A DNA stretch of 35,253 nt from Rickettsiales bacterium (lineage in GTDB: Bacteria; Pseudomonadota; Alphaproteobacteria; Rickettsiales; Anaplasmataceae): positions 1-35,253 of the forward strand of contig JAISAR010000002.1 in NCBI GenBank assembly GCA_031266615.1. The letters run 5' to 3'. The notes beneath the pieces were generated by a model that had not been told where the DNA came from, did not search any database, and worked only from the letters and a program-made list of their open reading frames with translations. Below, piece by piece: positions 1 to 7,667 of the stretch (positions are counted from its first letter, which is position 1; each line of letters starts with the position of its first letter). A program made the position numbers and the translations under genes.

Positions 1-119
1 AGAAGATTGCTACATCATTCGCTAATCTGTTTTCTCCTTTAAGATTAGGTGAATACCGTATTCCTCCTACAAGCCTATCACTTGCTTTATTAGCGTAGTT
101 TCTTCGGAAATACCTCTGC
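1..119. repeat. Left copy of 119-bp exact inverted terminal repeat
   Basis: Read base by base, positions 1-119 are the exact reverse complement of 35135-35253. Identity stops at 120, opposite 35134. The repeat contains the last codons of the holin-candidate gene and an overlapping open frame that runs off the left end. It may be a true terminal or flanking inverted repeat, or the result of a contig closing on a repeated k-mer; 119 is one of the default k values of MEGAHIT. Confidence 0.95.
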
Positions 120-121
120 AT
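1..121 (-). CDS. 5' fragment of an unidentified gene running off the left end
   Basis: An open frame starts with ATG at 121-119, inside the 3' end of the holin candidate, and stays open for 40 codons to the edge of the window. It begins MQRYFRRNYANKASD and continues through a GGIRYSPNLKGE stretch. The start has only a weak purine-rich stretch before it and overlaps the upstream gene by 32 bases, which fits the tight packing of this operon. The same frame is open in the right-hand copy of the repeat but lacks the ATG there. I recognise no family. It could be the next gene of the lysis operon or a chance open frame. Confidence 0.3.
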   Translation of the reverse strand, partial: MQRYFRRNYANKASDRLVGGIRYSPNLKGENRLANDVAIF

Positions 122-326
122 TTAGATCTCTTGCTTTAGATTTAGAATTTTTTTTCTCCTTCTCTTCTTTCACGAAAATAACACCGCATCCATATGCCGC
201 AAGAGCAGCTTCTATAATATGATCAACTTCATCTGGTGTGAAAAACATTACAGTAGCTCCTACTATTGAGATTATAGACTTAAATACATTGGTTTTCATA
301 ATGTGAGAAATATTGTTTAGTATCAT
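90..326 (-). CDS. Small membrane protein, holin candidate
   Basis: A 78-residue protein directly downstream of the endolysin. Its ATG overlaps the endolysin stop by one base (TAATG). It has a hydrophobic stretch at about residues 15-29, a second at about 39-52 (ALAAYGCGVIFV), and a strongly basic and acidic tail (KEEKEKK). Size, two short membrane segments, a charged C-terminus and the lysis-cassette position all fit a phage holin that permeabilises the inner membrane so the muramidase can reach peptidoglycan. No specific holin family can be named with certainty. A later Met (residue 10) is possible but has no better ribosome site. The last 10 codons and the stop lie in the terminal repeat. 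Confidence 0.55.
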   Translation of the reverse strand: MILNNISHIMKTNVFKSIISIVGATVMFFTPDEVDHIIEAALAAYGCGVIFVKEEKEKKNSKSKARDLNAEVFPKKLR

Positions 327-907
327 TATGCTCTAGCCCTCCTAAGCCAACCCTCTTCAAAAACTTTAAGTGCAGGATTCTTCACAATTAAATCAATATA
401 ATAATTTTCAAGGTACCGTTTAAAAGCATGCATCAGCGTAGCGTTCATATTTATATGATCGGCTACTAATGAAAATACAGTTATGTTATTTAGCGTACCT
501 AATGTTAATGGCCCAATTTTCCCATCTATTTTTAAATAAGATTTCAAATCTACGTTATATGGAGGAGGTGTAGCATCATTAATAGCAGATTGTAATATTT
601 TAGCAGCTGTTACATTCCCAATATTAACTGAGGTAATAAATAACTTCTTAACAATTTTTTTGGAATCTGAGGCATTAAATATATCATCGCACTTCTGCAG
701 CATCCAATAATCTTTTTCATATATGGATTTAGCTTCTTCTTTCTTTAAATTTTTAATATCTAGATTTGGGTAAGCCTTACTTGAGATACCAAATTTCGTT
801 CCTCCTCCTGGATCATTAGGGTGTACTGAGTATTTTTCTCCTTCCCATTGCATCAATTCCTCAAATGCTTCTTCAAACACTCCTGGATATTTTGTAAGAT
901 ATGTCAT
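326..907 (-). CDS. Endolysin, GH108-type N-acetylmuramidase
   Basis: This 193-residue protein should hydrolyse the glycan strand of peptidoglycan at lysis. Residues 18-41 carry the GH108 signature: WEG followed by HPNDPGGGTKFGIS, with Glu22 as the expected catalytic acid. Next comes the EKDYW segment near residue 68 that is typical of the family. The C-terminal half (about 105-185) resembles the PG_binding_3 domain that usually follows GH108, including IDGKIGPLTLG. Length is normal for the family. No signal peptide is visible, so release probably depends on the adjacent holin candidate. The start is well supported: GGAG lies 8-10 bases upstream, and the ATG overlaps the upstream stop as ATGA. 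The second E of the usual EGG motif region is followed by E-K instead of G-Y, a mild deviation. Confidence 0.9.
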   Translation of the reverse strand: MTYLTKYPGVFEEAFEELMQWEGEKYSVHPNDPGGGTKFGISSKAYPNLDIKNLKKEEAKSIYEKDYWMLQKCDDIFNASDSKKIVKKLFITSVNIGNVTAAKILQSAINDATPPPYNVDLKSYLKIDGKIGPLTLGTLNNITVFSLVADHINMNATLMHAFKRYLENYYIDLIVKNPALKVFEEGWLRRARA

Positions 908-1353
908 AAATCACTCCTTAATTTAGAATAAAAAATGCATGTTTGACGATTAGGTCCAAATGCTCGAAGGGTCCCTTCTTTAGTAAACCCTAAATGCTCA
1001 ATAAAACGTTTGTTTTTTGGTTTTGAATCTTTAACTGCAGCTTGTAATCGAAAATATTTGCCATTTAATATCTGAACAACATCTCGTGCTACCTTTAACA
1101 CAACTCTAAGATCAGTATTAAATACTTTGTTAGACATGAACAAAGCTATGTCTGCTACGTCTTTACGTACAGGTACATGGTACCATATTGCAACTTTTTC
1201 TCCTTTTACATACAACGTGTAGCCATTTTGTATCTTATGAAAATAATGAATATCTTCATTTAAAAGATCACATAGTTCATCTTGATCTTTAAAATCAAAA
1301 GAAAAAGCATCATATATAGAGTATGGTCTAATTTCAACTATATTGCCTTGCAT
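904..1353 (-). CDS. Phage GNAT-like acetyltransferase protein
   Basis: A 149-residue protein with the overall look of the GNAT-like proteins found in the structural operons of T7-type phages. Its C-terminal part reads NKRFIEHLGFTKEGTLRAFG, the typical last strand-helix-strand of the GNAT fold where the position-specific EHLGF.EG.LR motif sits. The central region is a poor match to the acetyl-CoA loop, so enzymatic activity is not assured. In podoviruses related proteins lie near the head and internal virion genes and may be virion components. The gene overlaps the scaffold gene by 20 bases and the endolysin by 4, so translation is probably coupled. No strong ribosome site is seen. Confidence 0.65.
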   Translation of the reverse strand: MQGNIVEIRPYSIYDAFSFDFKDQDELCDLLNEDIHYFHKIQNGYTLYVKGEKVAIWYHVPVRKDVADIALFMSNKVFNTDLRVVLKVARDVVQILNGKYFRLQAAVKDSKPKNKRFIEHLGFTKEGTLRAFGPNRQTCIFYSKLRSDL

Positions 1354-2296
1354 ACTCTTTATTTTTAATTGAGCTTAGCGTTGCTATTTCTTGCCTTACT
1401 TGCGCATACTGTGGATGTGTTGGATTAGCAAGAATTGACATTCTCTGATGATCATTTCTTAGCTCTTTTAATCTAACTTCTGCAGTTAAAGGAGTCATAG
1501 TAGACGAAGCGTAACTTTGAGTACTTGCAGCTTGAGCATCACTAGCACCAATTGCTGCTAACAATTCCAAAAAAATAGCACTGTGTTGTGCTCCTACCTT
1601 TTGTACTTCTTCAAGAATTTCCTCTGCTGGTTTGTTAATGACCCTAGCCCAAATATCTATAGCCTTGTTAGCTCGCGCTAGTTGAATGTCAAATTTATCT
1701 TCTCCCCAATCCTTTTTCAAAATTTCTCTATTCTTAGAGACGTAATCATATACATTCTTAGATACATTAGAACGCTCCAGATTAAACGCAAAATTTAGAA
1801 AGTTGAAAACGTCATTTGCTTGGTTCCTGTTTAATCCAGAATAATATGCTAATTGCTTAATACTATCTTTCCACTCATCACTTAATAAGTCTTCATGATC
1901 TTCTTCAGTAGAATTAAAATTAAATTCATATCCATCCGAAGTTTGAGGTATATCACGAATTTGCTCATTCTTCTCAATAAATAACTTCCAATCTTGATCA
2001 TTAAAAGATTCATATCTTTTTCCAAGTAGTGCATTAGAAGCTTCATACGCTTTGGCAAATTTAACTGGATCATTATCATATTTTTTATATAACTCTTGTA
2101 CGTCTTCAGGTAGACTTGAAAAATCAAACTTTGCAGAATTTTGTGCTTTTGTGCTCTTTTGAGATAGCTTAGGACTACTCGCTGCCTTTGGTTTTTCAAC
2201 TTCATGAGCACTTTCCTTTTGCTCTTCTACTTCAGTTTTTTGTTCAACTACTTCGTCTTGTCCTTCAACTACTTCGTCTTGTTCCTCAAAGCTCAT
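1334..2296 (-). CDS. Capsid assembly scaffolding protein
   Basis: A 320-residue, highly acidic and helical protein. The first 50 residues are a Glu/Gln/Val-rich repeat (EEQDEVVEGQDEVVEQ) followed by a Ser/Lys linker. The middle holds LPEDVQELYKKYDNDPVKFA and a later segment, KKDWGEDKFDIQLARANKAI, close to the 'WG..y......A..A' stretch of podovirus head scaffolds. The C-terminus is helical and basic, as expected for coat binding. The role is transient: it directs procapsid assembly around the portal. It lies one small gene after the portal, which supports the call. AAGGAG precedes the ATG by 9 bases. A 19-bp direct repeat with 21-bp period (2243-2261, 2264-2282) encodes the N-terminal repeat. 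Confidence 0.8.
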   Translation of the reverse strand: MSFEEQDEVVEGQDEVVEQKTEVEEQKESAHEVEKPKAASSPKLSQKSTKAQNSAKFDFSSLPEDVQELYKKYDNDPVKFAKAYEASNALLGKRYESFNDQDWKLFIEKNEQIRDIPQTSDGYEFNFNSTEEDHEDLLSDEWKDSIKQLAYYSGLNRNQANDVFNFLNFAFNLERSNVSKNVYDYVSKNREILKKDWGEDKFDIQLARANKAIDIWARVINKPAEEILEEVQKVGAQHSAIFLELLAAIGASDAQAASTQSYASSTMTPLTAEVRLKELRNDHQRMSILANPTHPQYAQVRQEIATLSSIKNKEYARQYS

Positions 2297-2609
2297 TATC
2301 TATTTCTCCTTCTCCTAAATTATTTGTAGCTTTGAAAAGTTGCATCACATAATCAGTTGGCAACTCTGTATAGCTAACAATAAGAGCAAATACCCTCCTC
2401 ATACCTTCCAAGTAATACATTAAATTTGGGTTGCATTGAAAATCACCTAAGTTTCCCACAGTAAATTTACATAGATAGTTTAATACCATTTTTCCAGATG
2501 GACTGTTAAACACCTCTTCAAACGCTATCTTTTCTTCTATAGTTGGCTCTAAGGCATCTAATACATCTGTATTTGATATATTAAGATTATCTTTCATATT
2601 CCAGTTCAT
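2286..2609 (-). CDS. Bbp19-like small phage protein
   Basis: A 107-residue protein between portal and scaffold. Residues about 28-90 match the pattern of the Bbp19-like phage domain: F.EVFNSPSGKMVLNYL, then a spacer with a hydrophobic/aromatic core, then YYLEGMRRVFALIV (the 'F..G.R.v...I' end of the domain). Proteins of this family sit beside portal genes in many podoviruses; their function is not well established. It overlaps the scaffold by 11 bases. No convincing Shine-Dalgarno precedes either the first ATG or the Met at residue 5, so the exact start is uncertain. Confidence 0.65.
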   Translation of the reverse strand: MNWNMKDNLNISNTDVLDALEPTIEEKIAFEEVFNSPSGKMVLNYLCKFTVGNLGDFQCNPNLMYYLEGMRRVFALIVSYTELPTDYVMQLFKATNNLGEGEIDNEL

Positions 2610-2680
2610 ATAGAATAATTTTTATTCTATTTTAAGGGCTTTAGAAAAATTATCAATCGTTTTTAATAAGCTTTAATCAA

Positions 2681-4432
2681 TTAATTTCCTTCTAAAACTT
2701 GATTTTCTAACGTTTGATTTTGATTTTTGAGGGCTGTTTGTTGTAATTCTAATTGCTCTCTTTGTCGCATAGTTTTAGCACGCTCTTCTCGAATCGCAGC
2801 AACTTCTTTATCACTTCTGATAATTTTAGGATCCAAATCGTAAGCTTCAGCTTCTGCAGCGAGTAATTGATCCAAGTTAATACGATCCAATACAGAAGGA
2901 TCAACTTGAGCTGCCATAACAACTTTTTGTAAAAATATTTCATCATTTCTTACATCACTTAAATTTTGCATCTTAGCTATTTTCCCACCAAATGAAATGT
3001 TTAATTGCATTATCGGCTTTGGCAGTAGCATCATTAGGGTACTTGTATCTATTCCATCAACACCAATCTCAGATGCTACATCATCATATGGAAACGGTGG
3101 AAGTATGCCAAGAAAATCCATAAGAGATAAGGTCCTTAAAACAGTATTGTTTAGGTCTTCTCCTTGTAACCCTATTAATGTCGGCTTAACACGATTATAC
3201 ATTTGCATTACTCTTTCGTTAACTTCAGTTGCTGTCATCGTAGGAGATTGAGGTGGGAAGATGTCTTTGAACAGTAATGTTTCATCAATATCATTTAATT
3301 TGAAACTATAAAGCTCCATCGAAGATCGTGGGTTAGCTGTCATATTCAATGGAACTATTTGAGGTCGCAATTGTGAATCTAATCCTTGAACAATTGCAGA
3401 TGGCCTAATCTTCTTTGCCATAAACGAATTAGCATCTTTAACAAGTAATGCTGGAGACTCCCTATATGCTTCACCCTTAAGGTATATCTTCGCTAGTTTA
3501 TTAATTGTTGATATATCAGGAATACCATCCCATAAAACACTGTGCCCATATACTTCTCCGCTCTTTACAAAAAATCTAGCAATAGCATATGGAGGTTTAA
3601 AATGATATCCATACCCAATCAAATATCTATTACCAGGATCAATTGTTATAACTAAATATGGATAAATTTGCCCAGGCATTCCAAGATACGGATTAGGAGT
3701 ACAAATGTCGATATACTCTTTAGTTACCGCAAATTCATTAGTTAATTTTTGTAAATCTCCAGGATGCAAGTTATCTCCCCAAATATCGTGAGCTTGTCGA
3801 GGAGTGAGATTATATCTCCTATATATGTTCTTAATATCTCCGTATCCACTAGTTTCAACAAAAATATCTGCCATACTAACTGCATTAAATTGAATCTTCG
3901 AATTGTCCCCACGTAAAAGAATTTCCCTACACCCAGTACCTAAACTAAACCAATCAAAGTACATACTGTAAGTACTTGAATAAAAGTTACTAGAAGGATC
4001 TTGGAAGAGCTTATATAACTCTAACTTGCAAAGTGTGCACCATTCCTTAGCTGATTTGCTCTTACTAATATTCACTGTCATCCAATTTGGAAGTCTAAGC
4101 ACAGCTGGCCCTACTGATAAACTATTCAACTGCAAAGACATCCAGTCAGTTGATGGATCTATTAGTAAATTATATAGTTGCGCAACAATTTTATTTACTT
4201 TACCAACTACTACAGACGTATAGTTTTTGAGCTCTGGAGAAGAATAATCGCTTTCTTTGCGAGATCCAGATGGCTTAGAATAGCATTCGTGATCAGGAAA
4301 TACATAACTATGTATTTCATTCCATTTTGTCTCCCATGGAGATCTATCTCTTTTAACTCGTTCCCAATTCTTAATCAGTTCTGTAACATTAATTTGAGAA
4401 CTAATATCAGTCATCATAGGTACTTTTGGCAT
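2681..4432 (-). CDS. Portal protein (head-tail connector, T7 gp8-like)
   Basis: At 583 residues it is slightly longer than T7 gp8 (about 536). The N-terminus contains WERVKRDRSPWETKWNEI and then Y.FPD, the hallmark opening of the podovirus head-to-tail connecting protein family. The centre carries GTGCREILLRGD and FNAVSMADIFVE, corresponding to the 'GtG.l........f..vpl.d....e' block. The C-terminal third has the TATEVNERV...... segment, with helices that form the crown. It forms the dodecameric ring at one capsid vertex, through which terminase packs DNA and to which the tail attaches. The start is supported by AAAGGTG just upstream. The 71 bases after it hold only an AT-rich 7-bp hairpin (2610-2626). 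Confidence 0.92.
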   Translation of the reverse strand: MPKVPMMTDISSQINVTELIKNWERVKRDRSPWETKWNEIHSYVFPDHECYSKPSGSRKESDYSSPELKNYTSVVVGKVNKIVAQLYNLLIDPSTDWMSLQLNSLSVGPAVLRLPNWMTVNISKSKSAKEWCTLCKLELYKLFQDPSSNFYSSTYSMYFDWFSLGTGCREILLRGDNSKIQFNAVSMADIFVETSGYGDIKNIYRRYNLTPRQAHDIWGDNLHPGDLQKLTNEFAVTKEYIDICTPNPYLGMPGQIYPYLVITIDPGNRYLIGYGYHFKPPYAIARFFVKSGEVYGHSVLWDGIPDISTINKLAKIYLKGEAYRESPALLVKDANSFMAKKIRPSAIVQGLDSQLRPQIVPLNMTANPRSSMELYSFKLNDIDETLLFKDIFPPQSPTMTATEVNERVMQMYNRVKPTLIGLQGEDLNNTVLRTLSLMDFLGILPPFPYDDVASEIGVDGIDTSTLMMLLPKPIMQLNISFGGKIAKMQNLSDVRNDEIFLQKVVMAAQVDPSVLDRINLDQLLAAEAEAYDLDPKIIRSDKEVAAIREERAKTMRQREQLELQQTALKNQNQTLENQVLEGN

Positions 4433-4445
4433 ATTTCACCTTTCA

Positions 4446-5171
4446 TTAAGCTATAAACAATTCCCCAGGAGCGTTTGGGCTAATACGTGCTCTCTTTGGG
4501 ATAGGCCCCCACCGCTTTCCATAATTGTTTTCATTAACTGGCGCATGCAGACGATGTGCCCATGGAGGATCCACAGCTCCCCATGCAGGATTATGATACT
4601 GAGGTATATTATTTGGGTTTTTCTCTTCTGGATTTAAGTTTGCTATTCCTCCAGGAGCTTTCAAAATAGGTTCTAGTGGCCGTGCAGCAGGCTCAGTAGA
4701 TAAATCAATATTGGATTTATCTACCCTCTTCTTGTAGTCTTGCATTAGCTCCTTAAAGTCTCTGTATGGATATTCAGGTGCTTTCTTTAAACCACTATTA
4801 TCAGGTTTGCTATTGTCATCAATATTCTTTAGAGCTTTTAGAGCCCTCCTTTTCTTTTCAATTGCTCTATGCGACAAAAATGCGCCAGTCCCAGCTCCAA
4901 TTCCTTCCCATGCAAATTGTCCCAATGTGCTAGTCGCTGCCCTAGATATATGGCTGCCTATCGCGCTTTTCATTAAAGAAGACTTACCAAATTCTCCACC
5001 AGCATAAGCCCCCAGTCCACTCATCACACCACTTAAAAGAGATTCTCCCCACTTCCCTCCAGTTACCTTTGTTGCTCCAAATGAAGATAAACCTACCCAC
5101 CATGGATTACCAGTCCAGAAGCCAATTGCAGTTGGAACTACAGTCCTAAATAACGTTTTGAACAGACTCAT
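4446..5171 (-). CDS. Gly/Ala-rich protein of unknown function, possible virion component
   Basis: This 241-residue protein has two distinct halves. Residues 1-105 are hydrophobic and rich in Gly, Ala and Ser (for example LLSGVMSGLGAYAGGEFG), the kind of flexible or membrane-active stretch found in phage ejection proteins. A basic KKRRALKALK segment follows, and then a Pro/Asn-rich, probably unstructured tail (residues 120-241). It has a near-perfect ribosome site (AGGAGGTAACTAATG). It lies between two large coiled-coil genes and the portal, in the middle of the structural operon, so a virion role is likely. I recognise no named family. Confidence 0.6.
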   Translation of the reverse strand: MSLFKTLFRTVVPTAIGFWTGNPWWVGLSSFGATKVTGGKWGESLLSGVMSGLGAYAGGEFGKSSLMKSAIGSHISRAATSTLGQFAWEGIGAGTGAFLSHRAIEKKRRALKALKNIDDNSKPDNSGLKKAPEYPYRDFKELMQDYKKRVDKSNIDLSTEPAARPLEPILKAPGGIANLNPEEKNPNNIPQYHNPAWGAVDPPWAHRLHAPVNENNYGKRWGPIPKRARISPNAPGELFIA

Positions 5172-5174
5172 TAG

Positions 5175-7628
5175 TTACCTCCTAGCAAAAAAAGAACTTG
5201 GAAATAATTTGTTCTGCTTATTTCCAATATTATTTGAAGGAATTCCTTCGTTTCTTCTTATTAATTCAAATGGCCCACCCTCAGGCCTTCCAGACCTCAA
5301 AAACATAGCAGGAGAATTTAAATTCGGTTCGATTATACCTAATGCATCATAACTTAAGCTAAGTAAATTACTCGTTCCCAATATATTTTTATCATCTTTG
5401 TGCAAATTACTTGTTTTCTGACTAGGAATAAAACTTTGATTAAATTCAACTTCTTCTCTGAATTCAGGTGTAATGTCTTGTAACGTTATAGGCCTTCTGG
5501 TGCCATCAGGTTTGTCTACAGCAACGTTATACAAAGTCCCTCCAGGAGCTACCATCTCTTCTGGAGTTTGAAGAGCCATCTCTATTCTTTTTTCCTCATC
5601 AGGTCTATCTGTTTTAATAATTTCACTGAAACTTTTCGCTTCATTTGAATTTTCAGGAGCTAACCTTAAAATTTCTGACTCTTTAATCGTAATACCGGGA
5701 GGTGGAGCTATTTTCCCACTTAAATATGGTGCAATCGGTTTAATTGGTGGCATTTCTCTTAATGGATGTACGACTGCTCCTCCTTTAATAGTTGCTATCG
5801 CTTTCCTAGTTGCATCTTTTCTTATATCTATGTACATAAGCTTCCCTCCCTCTGCATAAATACCAGGTTTTGGAGTCTGTCCTGCTATATGTATGTTAGA
5901 ATATTTGCCTCTATATGAGCTTGGAGGTTCAACACTTTCTCTGTATTTCTTAGCATCAACTGGGTTATCAGATTTTAGTGATATAATACTCTTTTTGATC
6001 TGCCCTTGATTCCTTCCCATCTGTTGTGCAGTACTTATATTCTCGTTAATTGTATAATTGTTGGCGTCTGCCCAAAAATCATTAGTATAATCAATTAATT
6101 CTTTAGACTCCTTTCCACCCTTCAATTCCACTCCGTACGCATTTACAGAATGCACTCCGAATTTACTATGTTTTTTGGAATCTCGTAATAAAGGATCAAG
6201 CCCAGCATCTATCATCTTGTACATGTTTCTTGAATTTAATACAAGATTACCATCGTTTTTCTTACTATATCTAAGAGGACTTACTAGCCTCCGTTGCCCA
6301 GTAATTTTGCTTCCAATTTCAAAATGTCTTTTGCCTTCAGGACCAAGTTGCTTAAATATTTCCGCTCTAGCTGTATCACTACTACCGTCTTCATTCTTTG
6401 GCAAATTGTCTTCATCTAATTCTGGTAACTTGCGGACATTTATATATCCTCCTCGGTTGTGCGCTTCGTTAATTTGCTCTTCCTTCTTCAATAAATGCTC
6501 TCTCGCTGTATATATATCCAGAATGTCTTCTGATGCCTTACTATGTTTTCTCACTTTTTCTAAATCACTTTCTAGCTCTTTCGTTTCACCAATTGGAACA
6601 TACTTTAATGCAGTTTTAATTTCTGTAAGCTCCTTTGTTAGCTCAGTATGTCGCTCATTATCTAGCTCTGATATAACTGCTTTTTTGTAGTCGTTCTTAG
6701 CTGCCTTATAAAGATTGCTAATATCTGGAAGGCTTAGTACTTCTAATTCTTGTTCTTTAAGGGTTTGCTCAAATTCTTGAAGAAGCTTTCTCGCTGGATC
6801 TAACTCTTTCGTTTTGTATTCATTTGCTTCAGTTTTTTGCTGTTTCGTAGCATATTTTTGAAATTTTTTACTGTTTACTTCTATATCAAATTTTTCTTCT
6901 GCTTCTTTTAATTCTGCATTAGCTTCAGTATAGTTACCTAAATTAGTACTATAATCATTTCGTAACTGGTCATGAGACTCTTGGGTTTTTTCCCATTCTT
7001 CGCTTATTTGCTTCTGAGCTTCAGGATCCGAAAGTATTTTATTTAATTCTTTGTCAAATACTTCTCCATACTCTTTCTTAACTTCTAATTCATTAGGAAT
7101 TCCATAGTGTTGTGGTGTATCTAGAGCTTCTATATTGCTTATTAATTTCTGCCCTATTTCCATTTGCTTCTTCTTGTCTTCTGCAATTGGAGGTGCATAC
7201 TTCATTGGCTCTCCAGTGTATGTAAATGGTTGAATCTCTGGAAACTCTATAATATCTGTAAGAAGAAGCTTTTTAACAAGCTGAGCCTGTGGAGATGGTT
7301 CTTCTACTATAATTGAAGAACTGGCAGACTCCTTTGAAGGGCTATTGGATTGCTTCAGAACTTTGTTAAGAGTGCTAGGTGTCGCAATCCCCTTTGGTGT
7401 AAGCCTCTTAAGAACGGGATTGAATTCTGGATACTGTGCCATCTTAGTAGCTGTACTAACAGTTACTACATCCTGCGCCTCCACAGGATTATACATTAAT
7501 CTCTTGTCTCGTTTGCTCTGGAGCTCTGTCATTCCCTGCAGAACGACATCACTTAGTTTAGGTACAGGAATAGATTCTAGTTCCTTATCATATTTCTCCT
7601 TCTTTTCTTCCATGCCCTGCTTAACCAC
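5175..7628 (-). CDS. Large coiled-coil protein of unknown function
   Basis: An 817-residue, very charged protein. Residues about 125-420 are almost uninterrupted Glu/Lys-rich helix predicted to be coiled coil. The C-terminal part is Pro-rich with short aliphatic runs (for example GKIAPPPGITIKESEILRL). A middle segment, KFGVHSVNAYGVELKGG, looks like a folded domain, but I cannot name it. The chosen start is GTG at 7628 with GAG 9 bases upstream; ATG at residue 6 has no usable ribosome site. It is followed after 3 bases by the Gly-rich protein and sits between nozzle and portal genes, so it is presumably a virion or assembly protein. It has no counterpart at this position in T7. Confidence 0.6.
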   Translation of the reverse strand: MVKQGMEEKKEKYDKELESIPVPKLSDVVLQGMTELQSKRDKRLMYNPVEAQDVVTVSTATKMAQYPEFNPVLKRLTPKGIATPSTLNKVLKQSNSPSKESASSSIIVEEPSPQAQLVKKLLLTDIIEFPEIQPFTYTGEPMKYAPPIAEDKKKQMEIGQKLISNIEALDTPQHYGIPNELEVKKEYGEVFDKELNKILSDPEAQKQISEEWEKTQESHDQLRNDYSTNLGNYTEANAELKEAEEKFDIEVNSKKFQKYATKQQKTEANEYKTKELDPARKLLQEFEQTLKEQELEVLSLPDISNLYKAAKNDYKKAVISELDNERHTELTKELTEIKTALKYVPIGETKELESDLEKVRKHSKASEDILDIYTAREHLLKKEEQINEAHNRGGYINVRKLPELDEDNLPKNEDGSSDTARAEIFKQLGPEGKRHFEIGSKITGQRRLVSPLRYSKKNDGNLVLNSRNMYKMIDAGLDPLLRDSKKHSKFGVHSVNAYGVELKGGKESKELIDYTNDFWADANNYTINENISTAQQMGRNQGQIKKSIISLKSDNPVDAKKYRESVEPPSSYRGKYSNIHIAGQTPKPGIYAEGGKLMYIDIRKDATRKAIATIKGGAVVHPLREMPPIKPIAPYLSGKIAPPPGITIKESEILRLAPENSNEAKSFSEIIKTDRPDEEKRIEMALQTPEEMVAPGGTLYNVAVDKPDGTRRPITLQDITPEFREEVEFNQSFIPSQKTSNLHKDDKNILGTSNLLSLSYDALGIIEPNLNSPAMFLRSGRPEGGPFELIRRNEGIPSNNIGNKQNKLFPSSFFARR

Positions 7629-7667
7629 TTTCTTTAACTCAGTATTTTTATCAAGTGAAGGAAGAAT

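Noticed and set aside
2610..2626. AGAATAA/TTATTCT hairpin after the portal gene as terminator
   Set aside because: The stem is all A-T except one pair and is not followed by a T tract on the - strand. The downstream genes need read-through.
6175..6690. 171-codon rightward frame inside the 817-residue gene
   Set aside because: Ser/Leu-rich composition typical of the antisense of a Lys/Glu-rich coiled coil; the opposite strand has clear coding character and operon continuity.
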